From: Gloeophyllum trabeum ATCC 11539
Taxonomy: Eukaryota; Basidiomycota; Agaricomycetes; Gloeophyllales; Gloeophyllaceae
Assembly: GCF_000344685.1 (NCBI RefSeq)
Contig: NW_006920420.1
Location: 136,860-200,859 of the forward strand
Direction: 5' to 3'
Length of the DNA: 64,000 bases
The first letter of the stretch is position 1, and each line of letters starts with the position of its first letter. This document shows, piece after piece, positions 33,653 through 46,109 of the stretch. A program made the position numbers and the translations under genes. A model generated the notes under the pieces. It was not told where the DNA came from and did no database searches. It saw only the letters and a list, made by a program, of their open reading frames with translations.

Positions 33653-34547
33653 TCATGATGCATAGGGAGGGGCTGGTGAGCGGAGAGTCCGAGGATGGGT
33701 ATCATGCCCATGTGATGCAAAAGTCGGATCAGTTGCGACAAGGGGGGATTGATCCATTATTGACATCGAACAGTGCTCGGTATACGTCGAAGCCGACAAT
33801 GGATGGGCGCCAATGGTAGGCATCGTATGACCTCCCGAGGCTCTGGACCATGCTTGCTCCTCTGGTGACCAATGAATAAGTTGTTCGAAGTAGCCGTCAA
33901 ACGTTGTATACCTACCGAGCAGAAGATGATGCTGCCTTGACAATTTGCGGAACCTAATGACAAAAAACGAGACTACGCAGACACAAATTATCACGGGCAC
34001 AGTAGCAGCAACGACAATTCCTATTTTGTAAGTCGCGTTCGAGTCCGAAGGCCGTGAAGTAAGAGCAGACACTGTGACTGTCACCAGGGATGTCATGGTC
34101 GTTGAGCTCTCTGCTCGCGCCGTCGTGTTATATAAGATGTAATCCAGGAAGCTAGCAGTACCGTTCCCCAAGTTCGTCATCTTAATAGTGTGTTCTCCAA
34201 GAGAAAGCGGGTCCGATTCGAAATAGGCCTGATGGTATTCGGTGGTCGGGGGAGATATGTACAAATACGGTGTGGCCGCGCCGTCATCCAAGATGAAGGA
34301 AGCATTGGCACCCTGGGGACCCACAGTACCGTACACGCCAATCCAAGTGCCTTTAATCTGAATTACAACATTTGCAGAGGAACGGGCCGGGACCGGAACA
34401 CACACCATTGAAGGTGAACATCATGCTCAGATTTGATGTCGTTGCACCGGATGTAGTCCCCCAGTACTCCTGCTGCACACCACCATATGTCCAGCTCCCG
34501 AAATAGATGATACGAGGGTCTCTATCGTCAACCGTGATTTGTTCCAT
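33653..34547 (-). CDS. single-pass membrane protein, basidiomycete surface family (279 aa)
   Basis: Two exons: 34547-34406 and 34350-33653, intron 56 nt, phase 1. The N-terminal part (residues 1 to about 125) looks like the beta-rich, galactose-binding-like ectodomain common in mushroom genomes: DRDPRIIYFGSW, SMMFTFNG|TWIGVYGTVGP, SFILDDGAA, SLGEHTIKMTNL, FLDYILYNT. A Ser/Thr-rich stalk follows, then one hydrophobic segment (IGIVVAATVPVIICVCVVSF, about 157-180) and a cytoplasmic tail with a basic start. No signal peptide is seen before MEQITV; an upstream exon could supply one, but none was found. Function unknown. Confidence 0.75.
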
Positions 34548-36126
34548 TTACCGACGCTCTTCAGTTCTGCGTCGAGTCTCCTCCTGTGGTGAGGACGCAC
34601 TAGCAGAAGAGCTGCGCTGGGAGAAGGGGCGGCAAGACAGAGGAGTGTCACTGCAAACGGTCTTCGGAGCTCTACCCAAGCAAACTGTATTTATGTACCA
34701 GATGTGTGAATGATAGATGAAGATCATACCGAGCGAACTGCCAAGATGACCTTCTGATGAGGTTCACGCGCACATCCTCGATCCCTCTAGGTTGGTCTTG
34801 TACCATATATAGGCTATACGGTTGCTGCCTCTGGGGCCAATAAAGCCCTATCATGGCAACAAACGGTATGAACGCGTTCTCAAAGCACAGTACATCGCTG
34901 GCCTACCTGCCTTCGAATAGAGTTGCATCAGAATGATAGATAGCAAGAAAATAGTTCAGTCGAAACAATGCCGCACGGACGCTCGGGAACCACCACTGGC
35001 ACTTGCGTAGACACCCACGAATCGTCGAAACAATCCCTACTAGAACAATCAATTTCGCGCAAAAGGTCAAAGTGACGATATCATAGGGATTCCACAAGAC
35101 TAAGGAAAACGCACAAAGGTTCAGGCGCACATATGCAGGCGAAAACGATCGCCACATCTATCGGACTGGCTACTCAAGCTTCAAGATTTGATAGCTCTTG
35201 CCACTGGCACCTCCCCTAGCAGGCATAGAGAGGCGCTCTGCACGGATCCTTCCGGGGAACAGGTCTCAAAGGGTGCAGCCTGTACAGCCCCGCATCAGCT
35301 TCGACGCAGTCATAGCGAACGGCCTTGCGTACTTTCTCACAGGGACCCTGTCAATCTGTCTTGCCCGTGAATATTTGAATGCGCACTTGATGTCATACAG
35401 TTATAGGAGAACCAGTTGGGGCCTCGACAAATCTGTTGGCGTGCCGTTTGCTGGCTCCTATCTGCCGCAAAGTCAGTATCAGACCTTGAATAAGCTTAAA
35501 TCCTGGTGAATGTGACAGACGCACCTATGCAACGATGCCGAATGAGGAGATCGTGTAACCCTTCGAGAGAATATCTAGAAACTCGATCATCAGACTCGTA
35601 TTCATCAAAAGTCGCGATCCACAGCAATGCACCAAGTAAAATATGGAGTCTATCTTCCAGATGGTCGTCCTACACAGACGTGATATCAACGTGCCTTGCG
35701 AGGGTCGTGGACCGCAATGGAGTGACGACGCCACCGAACCACCAAGCAGCGCGTTATACCCTGCCACCGCCACAGCAAGGATGGAGAGACACAGCAGTTC
35801 GACTGATGGGATATGATAGATTGATGGGTGTCTGCCCCGGCGTCAGGTAATCCGAACTGGAATAGCATAGCATAGCATCCACCCTCCTGTACAGCCATGT
35901 CGCGGTTTCATTGCACAATACCCTAGCAGCAATACACGGGGATGATCGACTCAACAGGCATAACATAACTCAGGCTACGGCGGCGCTAGGAACCTGAGCC
36001 AGACATCCAGCACACAGATAGACACGACATATAGCAAACACCAGCTACAACATGAAGCACAGACACAAGCGGGAGGACCAAGACGCAAGCAGCAGGCAGG
36101 CAGGCAACTCGAACGCCGATATTTCT
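34548..36126. other. no supported gene; possible decayed membrane-protein remnants
   Basis: Minus-strand frames at 34903-35157 and 35525-35773 encode short hydrophobic stretches, but they do not join into a gene and match no family confidently. Nothing else was recognised in about 1.6 kb. Confidence 0.35.
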
Positions 36127-37222
36127 TCATTTCTTGGCCTTCCCATTAGCGCCCAGAGAAGTGCATAGACTGTTGCGTTCCAATACAGCGTGCTCGTCGG
36201 CGTCGTACTCGATCCCGAGGTCTTCAGCCAGATTGGTGGCGTCCTGCCGAGGTAGAGCGTCTGTGGCGAGATCCCAGAAGCTATAGCGGATTAATGATAT
36301 GCACCGACAGAAGAAATGAGGTACAACGCGGAGGAGCCCCATTCTATTCCGGAAGAGGGACCTACTCTTTGAATATCTTCCTGCGTCGGACCCATTCCAT
36401 TCGCCATTTGACCCAGTCGGCGTCCAACTGAGCGATTTCGGCCGCTGATACGAGAGGCGTGCCAGAACGCAGTGGTTCAAGGTGCTTTCGTGCGTTCGCA
36501 ACCTAGCGCATATAGCCGAGACACGTTGAAGGGGATACGCTGGTATACTCTGAGCAAACACGCGATAAGACTGGATACGTACGGCTGCAGCGACTTCGTC
36601 TATCAGAGTGGCCAGCTCCGCATCGGTCGGCGTGCTCTTCAACTTGGCTAGCTCTGAAAAGCCATATAAATCACGACAAAGACTGTACCATTCCGCAACG
36701 TGGCGCACCTGCTGACGCGACTTTCACCTCAGCGGCCAACGCAGTATTTTCTTCCTCGATGGCTTTGTACTCGGTCTCCAATGCAGAGAGTTTCTCCGCG
36801 GGCAATTCTCCGAGGTTGGCCTGATTCGCTACGAAGAAAGTCGTTTTACCTAATGCGGCCCCCACGATTCAATGGTCCACTTCGGATCCAGAACTCATGT
36901 GCGAGGCAGTATACCGTATGACTTCTGCACCACCTCTTTCTTCTCAGCAAGGGCTACTAAAATCTTCTGAGTGGCAGTTTTCGGCACGGCGCCCTTGAGA
37001 TTCGCCGAGACATCCACAGCTCCGAAGGGGCGGTTCATCTGCAGCTTATGTCAATGAATGGTGTTGAAGGGACAGAAAACCATGAACCTTCTTGATATAT
37101 GCTAATACCCTGTCTTCCGCTGCGCTTGCCGAACACGTTCAGATGAGTCGATGTGCAGGACTCGTCTGCGCACCTTCCTGGCCTTTCAAAACTTTGACAT
37201 CGCTCTTGGTCTTGGTTGTCAT
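36127..37222 (-). CDS. HOP2: Hop2 homologous-pairing protein
   Basis: Meiotic recombination cofactor (Hop2/PSMC3IP, TBPIP family) that with Mnd1 stimulates Dmc1/Rad51 strand exchange. Seven exons: 37222-37174, 37113-37088, 37038-36915, 36849-36709, 36653-36583, 36502-36366 and 36280-36127, giving 233 aa, close to the family length of about 220. The winged-helix start reads QEDRVLAYIKKMNRPFGAVD, then LKGAVPKTATQKILVALAEK and YGKTTFFVANQ. The coiled-coil region has KLSALETEYKAIEEENTALA and LKSTPTDAELATLIDEVAAA. The C-terminal domain has WRMEWVRRRKIFKDFWDLAT and EDLGIEYD. All phases agree. The gene is unusually intron-rich for its size. Confidence 0.9.
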
Positions 37223-37468
37223 CGTCGCAAATCAAGCAGAGGCGAGGCGAGCGGAAAAGCGAGTCCGTCGGCGCCAGGCGTTGACGTGTCGTAGCCTGTA
37301 GGTGTGCAAGACGCGAACTGTCACGCGTACTCGCAAACTCATCGACATCAGGTGACCTGGTCAGTCACATTCTCGTGTCACGCGGCTCCCATTAACGAGT
37401 CGCCGCAGCGCCACATAGAATGCGAGCCTGGTCACGAAGCGCAACCTTGTCTCTTATTCGCATCCATC
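37223..37468. promoter_or_regulatory. divergent promoter region HOP2 / nuclease-kinase gene
   Basis: Only 246 bp separate the starts of HOP2 (minus) and the fused nuclease-kinase gene (plus), so both 5' regions are here. No specific element recognised. Confidence 0.4.
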
Positions 37469-39602
37469 ATGCCTGCGTATTATGCACTCTGCATAAGCAA
37501 AAGTCCTTCTATAGAATATGATATCGAAATTCATACTCTACAAAAGGACGGCGACATTGGCGAGTACAAGGTTGGCACCATGCACCGAAGTCTCACACAG
37601 GCCGAGTTCTATGTGGTTCGTTACCTTGGCTCTTGCCACACGGGCCAGAAAGAGAGAAGCACCACTGATTGATTCTCAAGCTCGACGAGCCCGCACGGAA
37701 ACAGAGCGTCGAGGAGCTGCGGAAGTGGAGTGAAGAATGTATCGCCAACGAGGACGACCTCTCCGCGAGGGCAACGGTTTACCGGAAATGGCACGTAGTG
37801 AAACCGGAAGTGGAAGATTTGAAGGGATGTTCTCTCAAGCTTGCAGTCGTTGGTGCGTCAACTTGTCGTCACCTTGACTCACAGCGCGACTGATCATTAT
37901 AAAGTATCCCCGCCGCCACTGCCCTCCCCCCCTACTACGCCGTCAATCGGTCTTGCGTCAATCTGCCAAGAATGCAGTGTGTGCTCATGTATGATGCATG
38001 TCTATGAACTAATGACCGTCAGATCCTGCAAAAGTCCTAGAAAAGATTGCCCGGAGCTATGGCAAACCTTCGTCCGAAGCCGAGCCTAAGAACATGTGTG
38101 ATAGGCAGCACCCCTCAAACATCCTTGGGGCTTACAACGGACGGCCATTGTACCTAACCCCCCCTCCAATCGCCATATTTCACCCCGTCTTCGCCCAGAT
38201 GACTAGAGAATCGCGCCAGCCTGCCCGCCTCCATGACTTCACAGCGGACGAAATCGATGCAGCATACAAATTTCTACTCGCTTGCACCGAAAATTATCTC
38301 GACGAATCCGAGTTTCAAGAAGCTATGCAGCACTTCCCTTTCATTGGCAGGACCAGATTCTGGCACGAATTAAACATCAACTTATCGAGCGGCCAGACCA
38401 GGTCAATGCGACTTGACGGTGGTTCCTCCGTCGACGTGGCTCTGCCTGGTGCTAAATTGGCGGCAGCATACACCGCTTTAGGAGAACTGAAGAAGTTGGG
38501 CGAGCAGGAGGCGGATGCCTCGATGCAGGCGATGGCTGCACACATGCAGCTAGTTTTGCACAATAATCAGGTATGTCATCGCGAGCTGGAGCTCGTGCGA
38601 TGTTTTGCTCATCAACATCAATAGTATGAGCTGATCCGGCAACACTCCTGCTGTCCTGTGCTGCTCGTGGCCCTCTCCGGCGACATCTTAATCATCTGGG
38701 GTGGTGTCTATGGCGAGCGGTTCTTGTACGAGCCTCTGATGACTATTCGTGCTGGACTGCAGCCTAGCATGTATTCCGACGACCCTGGCTTTGGCGGCAA
38801 TCACGTTGGCGCCGGTGTTCTCGAGGTCGCCAAGGTCCTCAGGGTTCTGCGAAGAGGTGTCGACGCTCTTGAGACCTATTACGAGGGGCTCTTATCGTCA
38901 TTGCCAAAGATCAAGGAGAAAAAACCGTCTCGACCAGGCTCCCGGGTGAAGTCCAACGCCGGTGGAGCGTGGACGCAGCCTGTTGATCTGCCTCCTGCTT
39001 CCCCACACTGGTCGACTTTCATTATCGGGGGAGTATCCTACAAACTCCAGTATGCGGAAACGCTCGTCCCCGAAAGCATTCAGAAAACCGTCTATCGTGC
39101 CACAGTAAGTCCGCGATTGAATGATCGCACTGACAAAGTCGTCGTCAAATTCACGCACTGCTACGGCGAAGAGGGTCACCGCTTGCTCGCGGGCAATGGT
39201 CTGGCGCCCGAGCTGTACTACTGCGCATACGAGCCCACTGTAGACATGATTGTCGTCGTCATGGCCTTCATGCCTGGGAAGGTGTCTGGGTCGGGTGTAT
39301 CGCTTTCTCACAAACAGCAGGGCGACCTGAAGCGCGCAGTGGCTCTCCTTCACGGCGCCGACCTCGTCTTTGGGGATCTCCGCCGGCCGAACATCATCGC
39401 GCATGATGACACGGTTGCTTTGGTGGATTTTGAGTGGTGCGGGGCCGCGATGGATAACGCGGAGCAAGGAAAACGCCGAGCGAGGTATCCCGTCGATATC
39501 AACCTCAGCGATATCGAGTGGGCACCTGGGGTGCGGCGCTATGGGTATATCGAGAAGGCGCATGACTTGTTCATGCTAAAGTCCCTATGTACAGATGTTT
39601 AG
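37469..39602 (+). CDS. fused PD-(D/E)XK nuclease-kinase protein, Crinkler-like (599 aa)
   Basis: Four exons: 37469-37570, 37681-37852, 38023-38570 and 38625-39602; phases agree. Layout: a small N-terminal domain possibly of the ubiquitin-like Crinkler header type (IEYDIEIHTLQKDGDIGEYK; weak call), a spacer with PPPIAIFHPVF, then a restriction-endonuclease-like domain. The last has Asp229 in SSVDVALPG and Glu246-Leu-Lys248 in LGELKKLG, followed by a helix and QHSCCPVLLVALSGDILIIW. The C-terminal half is a kinase domain: Lys449 in VVVKFTHC, GLAPELYYCA, AVALLHGADLVFGDLRRPN with Asp525 and Asn530, and LVDFEW (Asp542) for DFG. This nuclease-then-kinase order is known in fungal Crinkler-related and Spok proteins. 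The first intron donor (gttggc) is poor, so the N-terminus is the least certain part. Role unknown; conflict, defence or drive are possibilities. Confidence 0.72.
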
Positions 39603-40276
39603 GCTTGGTGTGCATGATTATGTATAGCCTTGATGTTGGTGAACGGGTTTCAATCTTCCTTATGTGAGTTCCACCTGCCAGCTCAGAACACGCTCTTTCC
39701 TGCTGGCGCTCGCGTTTTGAGTGCAGCCCAGCCTGGTCCCTGTCCCCCGTCTCACTCTACACCCCGGCTCGAACCACCGAACGCATGCTTATCATGCCAA
39801 AGCCCATTCATCGTATTCGTGTTCTCAGCCTCGACCACCCGAGTAGTAGTACTGTTCAGGATTGCCACCGAGTACGCTTTGTAAAGATTGTATGGTAGGG
39901 ATATTTTTTCTGCAGTAGTGTTATATTTTGTACATGTGTGGGTCTAGAGACGCCCTCGCGCTGCACTGGCACGGAGTCCAGACTAGACTCAATCGATGCT
40001 TGGGATTTTTTTTGGCTCTGTGAGACTAATGTGAGATGGAGGAGTCTGTCAGTTGCGCCCTTGATGCATTAGCGTACGTTGTTCCCGATATCTATGTTCA
40101 CAGCAGACATAGTGACCTAGGAAAACAACTCGATTTCGTTCGCTCTTGTACAACTCAACACACCTACGTAGACTCCGATCCTGTCGGAGGCGGACATCAC
40201 CGAGATGTCGCAAACTTAACCTCAGAAGACTAACACCGGATACCAGTGTCTCAGCCAATTGCTTAAAGATCGCCCT
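39603..40276. other. intergenic, no feature seen
   Basis: About 670 bp between the nuclease-kinase gene and the 3' end of the first AA9 gene. Open frames are short and unrecognised. Confidence 0.4.
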
Positions 40277-41651
40277 CTAGAAAGAGCGGCGTCCCAGAGT
40301 ACCAGAACGAGCAAGTCGCTGGTACGTCACGCCAGCCAGGCATGCATCTTTAGTCGCGGTACAACCGCTCCAGTCAGGGTCAGGCTGGCCGGCGTCGATG
40401 CACTTGTTGTAATCTGGAAAGGCCGCCAAAATCAGTAAAGTGCCTTATAACGCGTAGAAGACACTACGCACTATTCATGCAGGTGTTCGCGTCGACGATG
40501 GCGGTCCCGCTAGCGGCAGCGGAGCTAGCCGTGCTCGTACCTATAGCAGAGCTAGAGGGTGCGGCGGAGGAGGACTGGGTGGCGGCCGCAGAGGATGAGG
40601 AGTCAGCGGTCGAAGAGGCGACTGCCGTGCTGCTGGCTGCAGCAGATGAGGAAGACCCGCCGGAGAAAGCCTCATTGCTCGTCCAGACAGGCGGACCGGG
40701 GATGGGGTATGAAGTAATACTACCTATGAATTTATTTGTGTTAGGATTTGTCTAATGACGTCACCTCTGTGCTTACCGCTATAGACGTTGAAGGTGATGC
40801 CGGGAGTGGTGGGAGTATAGCCGCCTGGGAAGGACACGAGAGCCTGAGATGTGGGTGTCTCCGTACCAGGGCCGGTGACTTGGACTTGGAAGCAGTCAGG
40901 GTAAAACTGAGCACCGGGATAGGTCTCAGCTTGGTGCAGGGCGATTCTTAAGATGGAGCTGAGTGGTCCGGTCGATACAGCAAAACCTTCGATCTCTCAC
41001 ATTTCATGACGGACAATGTACTGTCCCGGAGCGAGCGCCTTCGGTATGGTCACAGTCCAAGTGCTATTCTGTGCCGACATGATATCCGTAGCGGCCCACT
41101 TGCCGTTCTCGTAACCTGCTTCGTCAATCTTGAACCAAATGACGTCGGAGCCAGTGGGGGAATAGCTGGTGATATCGGTGTTGCTAGGCACTTTCCCCAT
41201 GTAAGTAATGACTGGGCCCTGTTGGCGGTAAATTATGGGGAGCTATATGAGTTGCGTAGCGTTTGTGACTTACGACATGCGAACTGGGCCATGTAGTCCA
41301 GTGGAAGGCAATCTCATCCCCAGCGGCTGCTGAAGCTATGAGAGCGGCGGGCTTCGTACCGGAGCCCCCTGAGCCATTACATTGGATGCTTTCACGGCGA
41401 GTGACAGTCAGTACGTCTCTTCAGGTACCCATTGAACAACTCACTCACTCAAGGAGTGTGAGATCTTCGACGGGCCCATTTCCTGGAATAGCTCTCTCAA
41501 TACGCTGGGGGACGGGGCTTTCGTATGGGTCCTGGTAGGGCTGATATCCGGTGTAAACTTGTCCGCCTATCGTGACTTGATCAACATATCCATGGGCAGC
41601 GACCCGCAGAACCAAAGCAAGGACGGGTAGGAAGGATTGGGCACGGAACAT
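40277..41651 (-). CDS. AA9 lytic polysaccharide monooxygenase with Ser/Ala linker (364 aa)
   Basis: Secreted copper enzyme that cleaves cellulose and related glucans oxidatively. Six exons: 41651-41449, 41388-41274, 41218-41001, 40946-40777, 40723-40472 and 40413-40277. Signal peptide MFRAQSFLPVLALVLRVAA, cut before His-Gly-Tyr, so the mature N-terminal His can form the copper brace. The second copper His lies in IAFHWTTWPSSHVGPVITY, and the axial-Tyr region in QFYPDCFQV. IERAIPGNGPV and SYSPTGSDVIWFKIDE are further AA9 marks. After the catalytic domain comes a Ser/Ala/Thr-rich linker and a short Cys-containing tail (YNKCIDAGQPDPDWSGCTAT) that is not a CBM1. A TATA-like CTATAAAG lies about 45 bp upstream. 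Tandem with the next AA9 gene. Confidence 0.92.
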
Positions 41652-43243
41652 CTTGTACAGTGGGTCGACTGGGGCAGACTCGCCTAGGGTCAGTCTTTAT
41701 AGAGACGCCAGCTGAGTATGAACCTACGGACGAAGCGCGGGCTTCAGCCAAAAGCGATGTCAGGCGACTTCAGGAAATGAAAGTGTGGACGCAGAAGCTC
41801 TGGCGGGGTAGTCAAGGATCGGAGAAGGAAGGATGCAGGCAGTCTGTTAAGCTCGAAGGGCACGATGCGTGATTTTCATATGTTGTGGGAGGAATGATGC
41901 GAACGACCGGATTGGTGACTCTGAAGCAGGCTGCTCACGGCCGCCGAGGGCCAGCAATTACAGCAGTAGCTGTAGTTTCTCTACCTCGGCGTCCAAGTAA
42001 GCAGGAACATCGTGCTGGTACCGTCGGCACTGTCTTTGGATACGGGCGGAATCCCTCAGTTGATCAGTGCCGCATTCGGCCAATGTCGGCTTAACCACCG
42101 CAGGCCTCTGAGTCCTCTACCGAACGCTTGCTTCAGGCACCATTACCACGTCCATTTGTCTTCATCCGCCAGTCGCTATGGCTTCGGGTACACATATGAA
42201 GGGTCTGGCCACGGTCCTGGAATTGCTGGCATCCAGGTCATGATAACGCCAGTCTTCAGGCTCACCACGCCAAATGGGAACTTCAGAGCTGTATAGAGTT
42301 CATCTACGGCCTAATTAATGCCCCACCTGTTCAAGAATCGCAAGTAGCTGCAAGCATAAGTCACATATGTCGATGATAATCCAATAGGGCAGAGGCACAA
42401 TACCTCAACGCAGTTATGCGTCATGGATACACGAATCGACTCGCGGACCACTCAATTTTCCCCGAGTCGATAGTAAGAGCTCGTCATGCCGATTCGATTT
42501 GCGCTGTAGAGTTACTAATAGGATGGCCTGACAACAGCCGTATTGTGACCACCTTGTGAACATCCGTGACATCGACCAAAAGAGTTTCTCAGCACGGAGA
42601 ACATCCATCAGGATGCTGCATCGTACCATTCTCCTCGCACTCTAGGCCTTTCCGCCCAGTTCTGTGGTGCGTTCCAGCCCGCTTTCCAGCCGCTTCATGC
42701 GGTTCAGGAAGTTGGGTACTTCCTTCCTGTGGATGCCAGTGAATGGAGCGTGGGCGTGTGAATGATGTCATGCTGCTCTTTCATTATCGTCGGATCAAAT
42801 ATGGGCCGTTGTGTAGTTAACGTTGAAGCAGTGCCTGTGGCACGAGCCACCCACTCGGAGTCTTGGCCTCGCTCGCCAAGGGGTCGCACTGACATGAGCG
42901 GTCGCAAACCAGCGTTCAACGTTCAACGCTCAGTGGCGAAAATTAAGGCACAATTTGGTCGTGACGATCCCTGCTTCAGGGAAAGCCACATAACTAGCTT
43001 GAAGGCACAGCAAATACACATTCTCCATAATTAACATATGTACAGCAGTTTAACTATCCGGAAAGCCCACACATCTGAAGAAGACATCAAGAAGACAGAA
43101 ATTCATATCGAGATTCGAACTAGTCAATTAATCCAATCCAATGCTTGAACATGCTGAGCACGATGCCCGCTCAAGTCACGAGTCCTGAGTACACGGGTGA
43201 GCGACACTCGACCGTGCGACTTGAGGACTCGCTATCTGATCAC
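41652..43243. other. intergenic between AA9 paralogues
   Basis: About 1.6 kb with short open frames only. The promoter of the first AA9 gene (TATA at 41695) is here. Nothing else recognised. Confidence 0.45.
41695..41701 (-). promoter_or_regulatory. TATA box of the first AA9 gene
   Basis: On the minus strand TATAAAG lies about 45 bp upstream of the ATG at 41651. Confidence 0.5.
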
Positions 43244-44237
43244 TTAATTGCCGGTCCAGACGGCGGGGCCAGGGATCGGGTACGAGGTGAAGTTGGCTAC
43301 AGTTCAATGTACACGTTAACCGACTTCCAAAACTGCAGACGTGAGGATCAAAGACACGTACTGTAGACGTTGAAAGCGATTCCGGGGGTCGTAGCAGTGT
43401 AAGCACCGGGGAAGGAGACGAGGTAGCTTCCGCTGGGGGTCTTGTTTCCGGACCCGGTCACCCGGATCTGGAAGCAGTCGGGGTAGCTCTGGGCGCCCGG
43501 ATACGTCTGCGCCTGATGCAAGGCGATGCTGCGCATCAGGTATCAGTCAACTCAATGTCTAAATGAAAAGAGGATAACTCCCACATCTCGTGGCGGACGA
43601 TGTACTGCCCCGGAGCAAGCGAGCTCGGGATAGTGACCGTCCAGGTGCTGTTTTGCGCGGAGAGGACGTCGGTGGCGGCCCACTTGCCGTTAGAGTATCC
43701 ACCTTCGTCGATCTTGAACCAGATGACGTCCGAGCCGGTGGGCGAGTACTTGGTAACGTCGGTGCTGCTCGGCACCTTGCCAAGGTAGGTGATTACGGGA
43801 CCCTGCAGTATTGTCTTGATTGGAGGCTGATCGACTAGAATATGTATGAGATGCTTACGACGTGCGAAGACGGCCAGGTGGTCCAATGGAAGGCGATCTT
43901 GCCACCCGCCGCAATAGTGGCCACGAGGGGCGCCGGAGAGCTGCCTCCGCCATTCTCCCCGTTGCATTGAACGCTGTGTGACAGTAACAAGGTGAAACTC
44001 AGTCCATGCGGTGGTGATTATGCGGGCTTACTCGATTGTAGTTAGGGCTGTGACGGGGCCGTTCCCTGGGATGGGACGCTCGATGCGCTGGGGGGCCGGG
44101 GTCGTGTACGGGTCGTTGTAAGGCAGGTACCCAGTGTACTGGGTGCCACCAACGTTGAGGGTATCAACGTACCCGTGGGCTTGGACGCCGAGCGCACAGG
44201 CAACGATGGCGAAGAATGTCTTGGTGAAGGAGACCAT
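43244..44237 (-). CDS. AA9 lytic polysaccharide monooxygenase, single domain (252 aa)
   Basis: Five exons: 44237-44032, 43973-43859, 43802-43585, 43528-43362 and 43296-43244. The first four exons have the same borders and phases as in the neighbouring AA9 gene; exons 2 and 3 are identical in length (115 and 218 nt). Start MVSFTKTFFAIVACALGVQA, cut before HGYVDTLNVGG. Copper-site and family regions: IAFHWTTWPSSHV, SYPDCFQIRVTG, IERPIPGNGPV, SPTGSDVIWFKIDEGGY. It stops right after the catalytic domain (YPIPGPAVWTGN) where the paralogue continues into a linker. The longer upstream frame begins with TTG and is not used. A TATA box lies 81 bp upstream. Confidence 0.93.
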
Positions 44238-46109
44238 TGCTACTACCGAGTGGGCGGTACTGGACCTGGCTAGCTTGGACAAGACCGAGCTGGAGAGCAG
44301 AGGCAACGTTGAGCTGGTATTTATAGGAAAGTAGACGTAATCTGGACTGTTTGATTCAGGGACTACAGAAACCGAAGGAAGGTTCCGAGAGTGGGCAGGT
44401 AATCTGTGGAAGTACGGTGCGCGTGTTCGTCGGTCATGATCTATGAGGAAGTGCAGCTATTTTGGCGAGGTTCATCCAACGTATGTGCGGAGATGAGGCA
44501 GCGACACGAAGACACTATTGACTTCTTTTGCTCTGTTAAATGGTGAGACATCGAGGTGAACCAAAGGTACGGTGTAGCGAAGGGATGCATACCTATTTTC
44601 TACCTTCGTAGCCATAGTGTAGCCAGCATAAGTAAGAATGCGAGTCGGAGCGGGCGACGACCTCGATTACTCCGGAGTTGAGCAGCATAGGCCGCTTGCG
44701 ACATGGCCAAGACAAATGTTCGATGCCGCGTGATCCAGAGGTAGCCCATTCAGATGAACCTCGGGCAGTTCGCACTCGCCCAGTTCCTCTAAGAGGAATA
44801 CCATCAGACCGTGAATGATGCGGTGTTCGGATGAAAGACCTCTGTGTCAAACGCATCCTGTATCGCGTCTACCCACATGACGATTATGGGGAGTCCGTTC
44901 TATAGCTTCTGGCCACTGCCATGCCTCGGCTTGAGGTTAGCAATGGGTGGTTCGGAAGAGGCAATTTCGCCCGGAACATGGGAGTCACCACGTGGTTGAC
45001 TGGCTTCCTCCTCGGACTCTGTTCTAGGTCAGGTTCTGGTCGCCGCTAACGTGGAGCCATTTGCCAGTGTGCGCATACGAGTCGTCGACGGCTGCCGGGA
45101 CGTCAAGACTTCCTTGAGTCAGTACCAATTTTCTGTTGGAGGCTTCCTGATAATGACGAGTCGCAATGGATGTCAACTCGATTAAAGTCTTTGATGAAGA
45201 CCGCTGAAGGGATGTGCAGTCTCAACAAGCCGTTATTGTTCCCTCGGCCATCGCTCAAGGTACCGGTGATCATTTTGACATCAACAAGAAGAGTCTCCCG
45301 TGCTGAACACCTCCGAACTTTAACCGTAGAGTTGCCTAGGTTATGCTGTGTCGCTACTGCGAGAGGCAACGCTGGATAAATTTTGGATCAATACACCCTC
45401 GACATCAGAGTTAAATCCTAAAGAGACTCTAGCCAAGGCCCGCCCGGATTGGCCGGAGACGACTTGCCGGAACCGCACTCCACTTGTGTTTCGTGGGTAA
45501 ACTCCGTTGGTATTGGCAATGCACGATTCTTAAGTTTCCTGCTCGTTTCGTCGTTGCATTCAAGGCCTCATGACATGCGTACTTGCAAATCTCATGGGCT
45601 CTTTCTTACTCCTTCATCTTTACCTCGGCGGGCCGGGCCTGGCTAGACCCGCTAATGTACCCTGCTTGCCCTGTGCCCCAGCAAGTTGCCTTACAGATTT
45701 TTACTCTCCTCGGATTCTCCCTCGACGATCCATTCGCCATACGCACGCAAGCACTCGAGGCCGACTCGGGGCGACTATCTACCGAACCCTACGCTCAGCC
45801 TATTTGTTCCTAGGTCTTCGACTCTCGGTAGGTAGCATTCCGGATTCGCCGGAATTGGGTGTCAACCTGACCCTGGTATTCTCCGACCGCTCAATCGGCG
45901 TCTCCTATCCTGAGGAAGTCAGGAAACCCGCTTTTTTCTACGCGTTCCCATCGGGTGGGGCCGTCATGTTTGCGACCTCTGCTGACGTCTCAGAGTCTAC
46001 GGGCCGTTGCGGCCATGCGTGTCCAAGGTGCTCGTTGTGTCGATGGGCGCCCCTAAGGTGGCCCCATATATACTAATGGTCTCCAGAGACATCCCGCAGC
46101 GAACCATCG
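44238..46109. other. intergenic, no gene supported
   Basis: About 1.9 kb. The promoter of the second AA9 gene is at the left edge. Open frames, including one of 168 codons at 45570-46076, show no family resemblance. Confidence 0.4.
44318..44325 (-). promoter_or_regulatory. TATA box of the second AA9 gene
   Basis: On the minus strand TATAAATA lies 81 bp upstream of the ATG at 44237. Confidence 0.55.

Noticed and set aside
34903..35773. A decayed multi-pass membrane protein gene
   Set aside because: Two short hydrophobic minus-strand frames were seen, but they could not be joined by splice sites or matched to a family.
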